Source: Erigeron canadensis
Taxonomy: Eukaryota; Streptophyta; Magnoliopsida; Asterales; Asteraceae
Assembly (NCBI RefSeq): GCF_010389155.1
Contig: NC_057764.1
Coordinates: 5,084,001 to 5,148,000 of the forward strand
Direction: 5' to 3'
DNA: 64,000 nucleotides
The first letter of the stretch is position 1, and each line of letters begins with the position of its first letter. Positions 1 to 10,757 of the stretch are shown piece after piece. Position numbers and translations under genes: made by a program. The notes below the pieces were generated by a model. The model was given only the letters and a program-made list of their open reading frames with translations, had not been told where the DNA came from and did no database searches.

Positions 1-793
1 AAATAAGACTAATGTGGGTTAAGTTTTGGATGTCAACTAAGTTTGCTTATTTGTTATTTTTTTTTTTAGTACTTCTCTTTATATCTCTCTGTATAACTAA
101 GAGATGATAACTAAGTGGTTATGTGACAATTCATTTGTGTTGACAACTAAATTTTTTTCCTATGTGTAAAATTATGGTTAAAAGTCTATCTTTTTTAATA
201 GTCTTATATTTTATTATATCTTTATTTATGTATTAATATATTAAATAAATTTGTTCTTTTTAAAATATTTGTTATATTTGATTTATTTTTAATTATATCT
301 TATTTTCTCATTTACAACTACATCTTTTTTAATATTTTAACTATTTAATGTATAACTTCAAGTTTATTATTTATATGCGAGTTTTTTATATTATTATGTA
401 TTATTTGGCTTTCATGATAAAAAAAAAATGTAGTATATCTTATTATCTACAATCAAAAAATGATTTATGACATGATTTAAATATTCTCCATTATTATTCA
501 TAGTATAATATCTTTATAAATAATTTTATCATATTTATGTATATAATTGTATTTTTTTCTTTTTAAGTCTAAGTTCTACAAATAAATAATTAAAAGTCAT
601 TTTTAGATTTTTTTTACGACATAAATTTTGTTCAAAAACCATAATTGCGTTCATTTTTTCTAAACTATAGTTGTACAAAACAAATTTAGGTCACCTTAAC
701 TAATAATATTGTCAAAATAAATTGTATATATCCAAGGTTTCGGAAGTCGCTAATCGTTTTCAGGTCGGTTTATAAGCGAGTTGGGAGTACTCA
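1..793. other. AT-rich stretch without genes
   Basis: No credible gene is visible; the stretch is A/T-rich with poly-A and poly-T runs. A string at 84-101 (TCTCTCTGTATAACTAAG) resembles one at 2983-3002 and recalls 5' ends of non-autonomous Helitrons, but no matching 3' end was found. The last 60 bases share GTACTC/GCGAGT-type words with 2792-2940, as expected if both once formed one block later split by the solo LTR at 794-2791. Confidence 0.5.
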
Positions 794-2791
794 TGTAACA
801 CCCCAATGTTTTTAAGGTAAAAGAAATTAACCCCTTTTCATAGTTTTGACATTAAATTAATTTCCTAGCATTTTATTTTTAGTTATGGGGTTAATTTAGT
901 TGGAACTTTAGCGGATAGCGGGTAAAATACCCACAAATTTGAGAGATGGGACGTGGCATCTCCAAAAAGTGCCAGCCATCTATTTTGGCTTATGACTCAC
1001 CTTCCATTACTTCTTCTTCACACTCCTTTCATGCATTCCATCGCATTCTTTCAAAATCAAAGATAAATCCTCTCAAGTTCAAGGAAGAATTTATAGTAAT
1101 AATCATCACCATCATATAATCTTCATTCAAGAATTCAAAAGTTAGGGTTTGTGGGTTTTGTGGTGGTGGCCGAAAATTGAGAGAAAAATGGGATGGAATT
1201 GTGAATTGAAAACCCTAATCTATTGTCTTCCATTGTTGAGGTTTTGATTTCCCCTAATTTAGTTTTTTTTATCTTTCTTTTGAAATTAGGGTTTATGGAG
1301 TGAACCTTGGGGGGTTTTTTGCTAGAATTTAAATTATGGTTAATTTTCCCCAATTCCTTGGATAACCTAGTTTGTCATTGAGTTATAAGTTCATGTGATA
1401 ATTTTGATTTATGAGAAAGTGGAGTGTTTACTCATTTTTGAAATAATGATGAGGATGGTAGATTGAGCTACCTAGTATTATTGTTGAAAGTAAAAGAGAC
1501 TTAATGACAAATGGGTTGTGTTTGAGTTTAGAAAAGGCTAGTGATTGAGTATGACTAGGTTGAGCTAGTCAAGTTGTGAATATAAGCTTATGCACTTTTA
1601 TGTTATGATCATAGATTGAAGCTTGTTTGTGCATTATCGTTTTAGCGTTATTGTTCAAGTTGCGGAGGAGGTGAGTATAATTGCATACCTTTATGTATAC
1701 GTTGGGTCAATCGACCACATTATGTTGAAGTTTGTTTATCCATGTGTGGTGATTGATTTGGCGTAGGCCAATATGGGGCATAGTGTTTATGAATCCTAAG
1801 AACCTCTGGGGTCTAAGAATCCCGATAGTTGATTTGAAATGAGGCCTAAGAACCTCCGGGGCCTAAGAATCCCGATAGTTGTTATTGTCATGATTGTTTA
1901 GCTTATATGGATCCATGTATAGCGTTTAGTGTGCAAGGTGAGCATGTTAATGTGACATGATGGTGTCATAGGTTACATGTAATAGTCCTTGTACTTTGCC
2001 CTCCTTCGTGTTCATAAATGTATGCAAGTATATTCACTAAGCCTTTGCTTATATTTTAGTTGTTTACCATTTTATAGGTAGTTCCGGAAGAAGGAACTAG
2101 AACTGTTGAATTGAAAGTGTTAATTTAGAGCTTGAAGTGGTTGAAGTAAAGACTTTGCAAGACTCGAAGGTATTTAGGTCATTCATGGATGAATAACAAT
2201 CTTTTGGTTTAGAGGCTTAGAAATCCCTCTCCTCATGGATCTTGGTACATTTAGTTTTGAAGGTCATACTTTCATTAAATTCCTGTAATTGATCAAGTGC
2301 AAAGCTTTTGGGAAGTTTATGTAGTTGCATTTTGGACGAAAATGGTGTCAAAATGGGTAAATGACCCATTGTTGGTGTTCATGAGATTTTAAACAAGTTG
2401 ATGTTGTAATTATGTTTAAAATGTGTCTATATAGTTGTTGGTAATCTCTGAAATGTGTTTTAAGAAATTCGTTTTGAAATTTGAAGGTTGTAAGTTTGAT
2501 CAAGTGTCGAAATGAGTTTAGGGTTGCTGATCTGGTGCCCACTGTGGTGCAGTGGGGTGATTTTGCCCACTGCGGCGCAGTGGAATTCCTCGGCTCAGAA
2601 ATGCCTTTTCTCCCACTGCGGCGCAGTGGGAGTGTGTCCAAACCCACTGCGACGCAGTGGGGTTTTTCTCACGCAGGTCCGAGACTTTCCACTGCGGCGC
2701 AGTGGGGAGTGCTCAACCCCACTGCGGCGCAGTGGGGGTATTATAAAAAAAAAATTCTAGTTTTTTGGTTTATCGAGTCTAGTCCATTTCA
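794..2791 (+). mobile_element. Probable solo LTR, gypsy-like
   Basis: The block starts TGTAACACCCC and ends ...CCATTTCA. It is flanked by ACTCA on the left and ACTCG on the right, a 5-bp target duplication with one mismatch. The start resembles large Ty3/gypsy LTRs. A similar 2.5-kb element (26582-29112) ends in TGTAACATT on its own sense strand and carries the same kind of CACTGCGSCGCAGTG palindromes. No PBS, polypurine tract or coding domain adjoins it, so a solo LTR left by recombination is inferred. The right boundary is the weaker end. Confidence 0.5.
2538..2738. repeat. Array of six CCACTGCGGCGCAGTGG palindromes
   Basis: Six copies of a near-perfect palindrome, core CACTGC-G/T-GCAGTG, begin near 2538, 2566, 2612, 2643, 2689 and 2717. 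Spacers are unequal and unrelated (28-46 bp between starts). The first copy has GTGGTGCAG and the fourth GCGACGCAG; the rest are GCGGCGCAG. Each could fold into a GC-rich hairpin in an otherwise AT-rich LTR. Function unknown. Confidence 0.85.
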
Positions 2792-3031
2792 ACTCGGTTG
2801 TAAGCGATGAATACTCGGGGATCAAAGTGGCTAAGTCGGTGAGTACTCGGAGTAATCGGTCGACCCAGGTTGACTCGACACCCTACCTTGTAGCGAGTAC
2901 TCGGAGAGTACTCAGCTCTACTCGGTGAGTTTTACAATAGTGATTGTATCCATGTATTATTTGTTCTTAACAGAAACAAACATCCCTCTATATAACTAAA
3001 AGAAAATATGGTTTTTCCTATTTGACATTTT
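2792..3031. other. GTACTCGG-rich non-coding block
   Basis: Non-coding sequence with repeated GAGTACTCGG-like words between 2810 and 2930, then AT-rich sequence leading to the ATTTT target duplication (3027-3031) of the small copia composite. No gene seen. Confidence 0.4.
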
Positions 3032-3114
3032 TGTTGTGAAACTATAAAACAAGAACTATAGAATATAATAAAGAAAACAAGAGAATGGAGAGTGGAGAAT
3101 TATATTATTCATCT
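3032..3114 (-). repeat. Left LTR of the composite, part 1
   Basis: Matches 20034-20118 of the intact right LTR almost base for base up to ...ATTATTCATCT, where E1 begins. The last five bases (CATCT) are E1's target duplication. Confidence 0.85.
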
Positions 3115-3762
3115 TGTTGAGACCTGGATTCACTGATAAGACTTACTCGCTGACATGCATAGTCAGCAAGTCTTCAGTGAGTCCAGTGACTCTCTTCAAC
3201 GGGTTGCATGCTGACCAAAAGTTCATCATGGCGGGAAGCATTCAAATATCATGAAGACAAGAGTCACATGGTGATTCTTCCAACTGTAACGTGCCTTAAA
3301 TGGCAAAGATACATGTTGGGACTAAAGCAAGGGTTCTCTCTCTCATACCCGATTTGGTATAGAAGACAAAGGCACATGATTCAAGTACGATGAGCCAATT
3401 GGATGTCGACAACCACCATCAAGTCACAATCAAAGAAGGCTGTGTTGCCCCAAGTCTTCCTCTATATAAAGCAACACAGCCACATTGTATCAAGTGTGTT
3501 AGTCACCTTGAAAGTGTGTATCACTGGTAATTGTTTAAGTTTTTAGTGTGTCTAGGCTTAGCAATTACCATTGTTCTTTTGTATTCTTGTAAGTCAAGTA
3601 TGTAAGATCAACCATGTATTCATCGTTTAATCAATGATACATATGATTATCCTTGCATTGATGTACTACAATTGAACTTGATATTGTTCTTGTGATTTAC
3701 TTGCTTATTCACTTTCTTGTCTAATTTAAATAAAACATAAGTTGTGCATTCGTGGACCATCA
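3115..3762 (+). repeat. E1 5' LTR
   Basis: Begins TGTTGAGACC and ends GTGGACCATCA. Contains the TATA box at 3473-3480. Same family as the E2 (21193-21830) and E3 LTRs, but clearly a different subfamily from each. Confidence 0.95.
3438..3491 (+). promoter_or_regulatory. E1 LTR core promoter flanked by an 11-bp inverted repeat
   Basis: A canonical TATATAAA (3473-3480) lies between perfect 11-bp arms, GGCTGTGTTGC (3438-3448) and GCAACACAGCC (3481-3491). The same arrangement is at 15959-16002 in the 3' LTR. E3 keeps GGCTGTG/CACAGCC arms around its own TATATAAA, and E2 keeps only the right arm intact. Transcription would start about 30 nt past the TATA box, downstream of the right arm, so this is more likely a DNA-level cruciform or protein site than an RNA hairpin. 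That is inference. Confidence 0.7.
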
Positions 3763-3764
3763 AG

Positions 3765-3777
3765 TGGTATCAGAGCC
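3765..3777 (+). promoter_or_regulatory. E1 primer-binding site
   Basis: TGGTATCAGAGCC lies two bases after the 5' LTR and is the standard complement of the 3' end of plant initiator methionine tRNA. It primes minus-strand DNA synthesis. Confidence 0.9.
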
Positions 3778-3884
3778 ACCGTTCCTAAATCATTGGAACA
3801 AAATCTGTTTGCCTCCTTGTATTTTACATTTAAAACTTCTGTTCTTTAATTCTTCTTGAAATCTTCTTTTTCTTAAACAAAAAC

Positions 3885-6800
3885 ATGTCTTCTGTTCCCA
3901 GCCTTGTGAACACACGTGACTTTGGCTACGTGTCGACACCTCCTAAGTTCGAGCCCAAAGATTTTGGGTCTTGGAAGGAGAGGATGCTTCTTACATCTCT
4001 GGCGTGGAACCCTATTTAATGACCATATTAACTGAGGGTCCATACGTACCGATGTATGTCCAAAGGACTCCAGGAGCTACACCTGAAGCTCTTGAGATAG
4101 TCACTGACCTGGTTAAATCAGAGGTTCAATGGACAGATGAAGAAAGAAAGCTGGTAAATCTTGATGCTAGATTAAAAAACATGATTATCGTTACTCTTCC
4201 CACTGAAATCATGAAACTAGTCATCAAGTATCCCTCTTCAAAGGAAGTAAGGGACAGACTTGTCAGCACCTATGAAGGATCTGCTGACCTCATCAAAATC
4301 AAGAAAATTGATTTGAAAAGAGCTTATGAAAACTTCTTCTCTCTTCCTGATGAAAGTCTTGAGAGCACCTATACTCGCTTTAAAGGGTTGCTCAATGATA
4401 TGACAAATGTTGGCATTACCCATGATAACTTTGAGGTATGTCATAAATTCATCGACTCTCTTCCTCTTAAGTGGCAAAACTTAAGACAAACTCTTCGTAC
4501 TACGAAGAAAATCCAAGATTTTGATCTGGAAGAACTTTTTGGCACTCTTCAATTTGAAGAAAGAGCATTGGCTTAAAATATTCGAGCCTCTGCTGATGCC
4601 AAAAGACATGCAGGCCCTTCTTCTTCTTCTTCTTCTTCTTCTTCTTCTTCTGTCAGCATCTCCTCTCATCCTATTTCTGACCCTATCGCTCTTGTTTCTA
4701 CTGAGCCCATCGATCTCTATGATGGTGCCAGTACCTCTAATCTTCCAGCATCCATTCAAACCCTTATTTATGAGCTGGATGATGAAGAAAAACAAGATTT
4801 GTTTAATGACTTCATGGGCTTTGCCCTGGTTGCTTGTAGAAGATACTCCAGAAGGTGGAATAATCGCAAAACGGTTACTCCCCTCAAACCTCCTGTTGAT
4901 AAATCACAGGAAGAGTGCTGGAGGTGTGGTAGAAAAGGCCACTACCAGAAGGAGTGCAGAGTCTCCTTACCCAATCCTGCTACTCCTAAAACTAATCCTT
5001 CCAAATCTGCTGATGAATATAGGAACAAATACTATCAGCTGAAGGCTAAGGTGGCTGAAACAGAGGATGTCAAAGTTCCAGCAAAAGGTCTAATTGCTGA
5101 AGAACATGATTGGGCTGACTCTGATGATTCTTATGATGACGATTATGTTGATGCCATGTGCCTTATGGCACTTGCTGACAGTGATGCTCTAACAAAGGAT
5201 CAAGTCTCCTCTAGTCAGTGGGTGAACGTCACTGTTAAAAAGGTACACTCTCTTCTTTCTTCCTCTTCTAATCAAGACAAGACCAAAATTATTGAGTCCT
5301 TGTCTTGTGATCTTCAGTTCGTAGAAAGTCTACGTGCTGAACTTCAATCTAAACTTAACTCTGCTGGAGTAGAGTTAAGTGAAAAATCTGAAAAACTTGT
5401 GAAATTGAAAAATGTTCATGTTGAACTTCAATCTCATGAGTTGATGACTCAAAAACTTCAACTTGAGAATGAAACTCTCAAGGCTGAAGTTTCTAATCTA
5501 AAGAAGATTGTGACCTCCTGGTCAAAGGCTTCTAAATTTCATCATCAATGCTTGAGCGAGCAAGTCCCTGCTCAAGTACAGGCAGTAATTGGTGGCAATT
5601 TTGATGCTGCTGCCTCTATCGCTGACTCTTTTAATGATGATGTAATGCCTGAAATCTCCATTCCTCCACCCGGTTCATCTTCCATCTCTCAAGAAGAAAT
5701 GAGAAGGTGGTATTTTGTCAAGGGACAAAATGACTACTATGCTGAGATGGATTCTAAGGCTACAGCATCCACCAGTGTTCCCCCTTCCTCAAATGCTAAA
5801 AGTACCAGTACCTCAACCAGTACTTTTGACATGTTCTCCCATCTCCCCATTGTTGGCATGATGCCACATGAAGGGAGAATTCAACATTCACCTCCAAGAA
5901 CTTTTAAAGGGGATATCTCAAGTGATGGGTATGTACCCATTGCTCCTCAGCGTCTATCTACAAAAGGTGCTGAGCCCTTTAAAAGCACTATTGCTGCTCC
6001 TTATGACTATGGTACCCCTCAGCGGGTCAATCATGTCGTTCAGCAACACTCTAGTGCTCAATCTTCATCTCAGCTGGAACCTACCCATACAAATTCAATG
6101 TTTGATCATCAAATGAACAGAAGGGTTAGGTTCGCTGATGTAAGACACCAACAAGTACTTCCTACAAAGGCTGTACATGCTGATGCTCAAACTAATACAG
6201 TATCTGAATCAATGCCTTCAAAGTCAAATCTAAGGCATGTTACTCCTAAAAGAGGAAGACCCCCTTCTCAAAATAGATCTGCCACTCCTCAGCGAGGACA
6301 CTTTCCTCATCAGCAGGTAAGGCATATAACTCCTCAGCGAGAACATTTGCCATATCAGCAAATGAGACCTATTACTCCACAAAGAGGACAAGTGCCCTCT
6401 CAGCACAGTCAATCCTCAGTGTCCAACAGGGAGTCTCTACCTCATAGGCAAATGAGGTCAGTCACTCCAAAACGGCAAGTCAGATCCACAACTCCTATCC
6501 ATGAGAATCAGTCTCAGCAGGGTTCCTCTTCTTTCTATCCTACTGGAAAGCAAGCATGGACCATGATTAGAGGACATCAGAATCCTCAAAAATCATCATG
6601 GTGAATCCATCCTTGGTCCTGTTCCTCAATTGCCCCCGCCTAAATTTAGACAAAGGAATAAGTCCAAGTCTAAGCAAAAGAGCAAAGCTTCCTCTTCCTC
6701 TACTCCTCAAATAAATGAACTTACTCAGCGAGTAAATGATCTTTCCTCTCAGCTGAGGGACTTTCTTATTCAAAATCAAGGCAATCCCTCTGACAAAAAA

Positions 6801-7295
6801 TGCTATCTTTGTAGCAGCAGAGGACATGTTGCCTCTGAATGTGTTTTATACAGCCCAAGAGATGCTCAAGCGGTTGTATTTCAACCAAACATCTCTACAG
6901 CTGCTGAAACATCCTCCTCCTCTACACGGATCAGTGAGAACCTCTCTACTGAACCTGTTATTAGTGACACCTCCTCTGTCACAAATGCAAGCATTGTTGA
7001 ATACATTGTTGCTCAGCGCTTTGAAATTCCCCATTCTCAAAGGGTTATTTCAAATGCTTGGGGACAACCCTCAATGCTAGTTAAGTACAGCGCTCCTGAT
7101 GTAGTGAGCAACTATGCATATCTTCATAGTAATGAAACCAGCATAATGCCCATTAATGAAGATAACACTATTCCTGTCTCTGTGGGAGATCACATTACTC
7201 TTGAGGAGGCTCTCTCTGTAGAGCCAACATCCTCCGCTGAAGTACCTTCAGATAATCCTGCTAACATAGAAATGGATGAACAAAGTGAACCTTAA
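3885..7295 (+). pseudogene. E1 gag, long (unspliced) form, broken
   Basis: Start ATG at 3885 (MSSVPSLVNTRDFGYVS...). Read through its lesions, the frame runs about 1,137 codons. Order: an N-terminal copia Gag domain (about codons 1-230), a poly-Ser run from (TTC)n near 4617-4650, a CCHC knuckle CWRCGRKGHYQKEC (4916-4957), an acidic stretch, a coiled coil (about 5270-5540), 15-residue TPQRG repeats (6240-6410), a second knuckle CYLCSSRGHVASEC (6798-6840), then a stop at 7293-7295. Lesions relative to E2/E3: a 1-nt deletion near 3985, CAA-to-TAA at 4574, and a frameshift near 6600. Gag forms the virus-like particle and packages RNA. Everything after 5242 lies in the putative intron described separately. 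Confidence 0.85.
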
Positions 7296-7318
7296 ATCCT
7301 TTCTTTTCATCCATGCAG
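5243..7318 (+). other. Putative coding intron of gag-pol (GT...AG, 2,076 nt)
   Basis: The left edge reads AAAAAG|GTACAC and the right edge TTTTCATCCATGCAG|GGCTCG, a pyrimidine-rich acceptor with CTTAA about 25 nt upstream as a possible branch site. E3 (- strand, junction between 41444 and 41445) has AAAAAG joined directly to GGCTCG, exactly the spliced product, and its frame is open across the join. The segment continues the gag frame and carries the gag stop 23 nt before its end. Unspliced RNA would thus give long Gag, and spliced RNA would give a Gag-Pol fusion. E2 retains the segment, but its acceptor is changed to CTG. An alternative is a domain insertion or deletion whose ends look like splice sites by chance. 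Confidence 0.75.
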
Positions 7319-10300
7319 GGCTCGCTAGGTAAAGGAGTGTTGTATTTGGACAACGGTTGTTCAAAACACATGACAGGCTCTAAGTCCCTGGACAGACTGA
7401 AGGGTATGGTCTTCTTTCTAATGGCCTCATAAAATTCTCAAAAGTTGCTTATGTAAATGGATTAAAGCATAATCTCATCAGCATAAGTCAACTATGTGAT
7501 GCTGACTACAAGGTAATCCTTGATAAACATCAAGGCACTGTAGTAAACATCAACAAGGAAGTCGTCTTGGTTGCACCAAGAAAAAGAGATGTATATCTTG
7601 TAGACTTCACTCCTATCAAGACTGATAGTGAGACTTGTTTCTTTGCTAAGTCAGCATCCGAGGTAAATTGGTTATGGCACAAGCGTATGTCGCATGTGAA
7701 TTTCAAAACCATAAACTCACTGGCCAAAAAGAACCTTGTTCGTGGCCTTCCTCCTCTGTCCTTTGAAAAAGATAGGCTTTGTGGTGCTTGTGAAAAAGGC
7801 AAATGCCATAGAGCTACTTTCAAAACTAAACAAGCCAACTCTGTTAAGGGTTGCTTTCACCTTCTACACATGGACCTTTTTGGACCAGTGAATGTCCAAA
7901 GTCTAAAGGGTAGCAGATACAATTTAGTAATTGTGGATGAATATTCATGATATACTTGGACAATTTTTCTTAATTCTAAGAGTGATGCTGCTGATGAAAT
8001 TATCAAATTCATTAAGAAAATGGAAAATCTCAGCAGCATAAGGGTCAAAGAACTCAGAAGTGATCATGGCACTGAGTTTAGAAACCACACTCTTGAAACT
8101 TTTTGTGCTGATCAAGGGATTTCACAAAACTTCTCTTCCACTAGAACTCTTGAGCAAAATGGTGTTGCTGAAAGGAGAAATAGAACTCTTATAGAGGCAG
8201 CACACACTATGCTAAGTGATTCCTCTCTTCCCAGTAGGTTTTGGGCTGAAGCAGTCAACACTGCTTGTCACACTCAAAATCGATGTCTCATTGTTAAAAG
8301 ACATGACAAAACAGCATATGAAGTTTTGAGAGGAAAGAAACCTCAAATCAAATACTTCCATGTATTTGGCTGTCCTGTCTTTATTCTTAATATTAAGGAT
8401 CACTTAGGCAAATTTGATCCTAAAGCTGATGATGGCTACTTTGTTGGCTACTCTTCCATTAGCAAAGCTTTTAGAGTATTCAATACTCTAATTCAAAAAG
8501 TGGATGAATCCATTCATGTCACTTTTGATGAAAGCTCATCTGCTCTTAAAGATATCCAGCCATCTTCTACTGAAGAGATCTTCAATGAGTTCACTAATCC
8601 TCCTATGGAGGATGATGACTCATTTGTTGATGCTTCTTGCTCACCTCCTCTTGATTAGCAACTGACTGAGGATAGTTCAGTAGACCCTGAGCTAGAGCAA
8701 GTTGCTGCTCATATCTATACGATTGAGCCGGTTGAGCCTATCTTAAGGTCAATCCATGCTGCATCAGCCAAACCTAGATCACTGGCTGATGATGTGCAAG
8801 TTGATGACTCTGCTGATGATGAGTTTCATGATGCTTCAGCTAACACTGAAGACATGGTTGATAACTCAAATCAGTCAAATGGCTCCACTAATCAAACTCC
8901 TCTTGATCCTTCAATTACCATTGATTTCTCCTCCTATTCTTCTCCTGCTGATCCCATGCAAATATCTTCCGCTGCCACTCTAGGTTCATCAAGTGTCCCA
9001 TCACTTAGATGGACTTCAAGTCATCCTGCTTACCAAATTATTGGTGATCCTCAGCAGGGAATTGTGACTAGATCAGCGACTAGAAACACATGTCTATATG
9101 TTAACTTCTTGTCAATGATCACTCCTAAGAATATTGGAGAGGCCATGGTTGACCCATCGTGGGTTGCTGCCATGCAAGAAGAACTAACTCAATTCCAAAG
9201 ACAGCATGTCTGGTTCTTAGTTCCTCTTCCTCCTGGAAAAGAACCCATTGGAACTAAATGGGTTTATAGAAATAAGATGGACGAAAATGGTGTTGTTATA
9301 CGCAACAAGGCTAGGTTAGTAGCTCAAGGCTACCTTCAAGAAGAAGGTGTCGACTATGACGAAACCTTTGCTCCAGTGGCTAGACTTGAAGCAATACGCT
9401 TATTCCTGGCACATGCTGCTTATCGAAACTTCACTGTATATCAAATGGATGTCAAGAGTGCTTTCCTAAATGGAAAACTCGAAGAAGAAGTTTATGTGGA
9501 GCAGCCACCTGGTTTTGAAGATCTAACCAAGCCAAACCACGTCTATCGTCTTTATAAAGCATTATATGGTCTTAAACAAGCTCCCAGAGCTTGGTATGAC
9601 ACTCTCTCTGAATTTCTTCTTTCTCATGAGTTTCAGCGAGGATCCATAGACAACACCCTCTTTATCTATAGAAAGGGTGCTCATGTTCTCTATGTGTAAA
9701 TATATGTCGATGACATCATATTTGGATCCTCCAATAAGAAACTTTGCAATAAATTTAGCTCACTAATGTCTTCTCATTTTGAAATGAGTATGATGGGTGA
9801 GCTAACCTTCTTCCTTGGTCTACAAATTCGTCAGCTCACTGATGGCATCTTTATAAACCAAGAAAAGTATATACGAGACATGCTGGCCAAATTTGATATG
9901 TCTAATATCACCACAAAGCCTACTCCCATGTCTCCTCCAAACAATCTCCATGATGACCCTGATGGTAAGCATGTGAACCCCACTTTCTATCGTGGAATGA
10001 TTGGATCACTGATGTACCTCACAGCGAGTCGTCCTGACATTATATTTGCTACTTGCCTTTGTGCAAGGTATCAAGCATCACCCAGGGAGTCTCACCTTCT
10101 CGCTGTCAAGCGTATCTTCAAATATCTCAAAGGGACTTCCTCTCTAGGTCTCTGGTATCCCAAGGAGTCTAACTTTGACTTAGTTGCATACTCTGATTCT
10201 GACTATGCTGGTTGCATGTTAGATAGGAAAAGTACCAGTGGTGGATGTCAACTGTTGGGGGGAAGGCTGACTAGTTGGTCTAGTAAGAAACAGCATACAG

Positions 10301-10664
10301 TTTCCATCTCCACTACTGAAGCAGAGTATGTGTCTGCAGCAAGTTGTTGTGCACAAGTCCTTTGGATGAAAAATCAACTTGCTGACTATGACCTAAATTT
10401 TCCAAGATCTCCATCATGTGTGATAAGACTAGTGCTATTGCTATCACACATAATCCTGTTCAACATTCCAAAACTAAGCATATTGACATTAGGTATCACT
10501 TCATTCGTGATCATGTCATAAAGGGGGATGTTGAAATTTACTTCATTCCCACTGATGACCAACTTGCTGACATCTTCACTAAACCTTTAGATGAAAAAAG
10601 ATTCAAGGATCTCGTCAGCAGGTTGGGAATGTTAAATGGTGATTCTACAAGTTCAACAACATGA
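7319..10664 (+). pseudogene. E1 pol: protease, integrase, RT, RNase H (broken)
   Basis: Order seen: a protease motif LDNGCSKHMTG (DSG changed to DNG), followed by a ~60-bp deletion after 7389; the GAG-pre-integrase HKRMSHVN and [10 protein letters not shown] zinc region (7670-7810); the integrase core with [11 protein letters not shown] and [12 protein letters not shown] (8060-8180); RT from about 9120 ([40 protein letters not shown] at 9703-9714); and RNase H to 10664 (SDYAGC, STTEAEYVS, QLADIFTKPL). Damage: stops at 7948 (CGA to TGA), 8656 (CAG to TAG) and 9697 (CAA to TAA), and a 1-nt frameshift near 10405. In the intact family pol is fused to gag by removal of the 5243-7318 segment. Confidence 0.92.
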
Positions 10665-10757
10665 TCACTCATGTTTTGCTACCCATATTCCTCTTATGAA
10701 GATGAGCAGCGACTTCTTAAGTCAAAGTCATCAGCGAGCTCTTCCTTTTTACTCGCT

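Noticed and set aside
2538..2738. CRISPR-like regularly spaced repeats
   Set aside because: Repeats are short palindromes with unequal spacers in plant retroelement DNA; no cas genes, and the organism is eukaryotic.
2481..2810. Small ORFs with PLRRSG / HCGAV repeats
   Set aside because: They are translations of the CCACTGCGGCGCAGTGG palindromes in a non-coding LTR.
3208..3393. Small ORF repeated in both E1 LTRs (also 15729-15914)
   Set aside because: It is in the LTR upstream of the TATA box, and the duplicates differ only because the LTRs do; no evidence of coding.
4481..4795. Arg-rich minus-strand ORF and Leu-rich plus-strand ORF around 4620
   Set aside because: Both are other-frame shadows of the (TTC)n run in gag.
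6170..6215. Dynein light chain (LC8) binding motif near HADAQTNTVSE in E1 gag
   Set aside because: LC8 binding is reported for Sirevirus Gag, but this string is not a clean [KR]xTQT and is not kept in E2.
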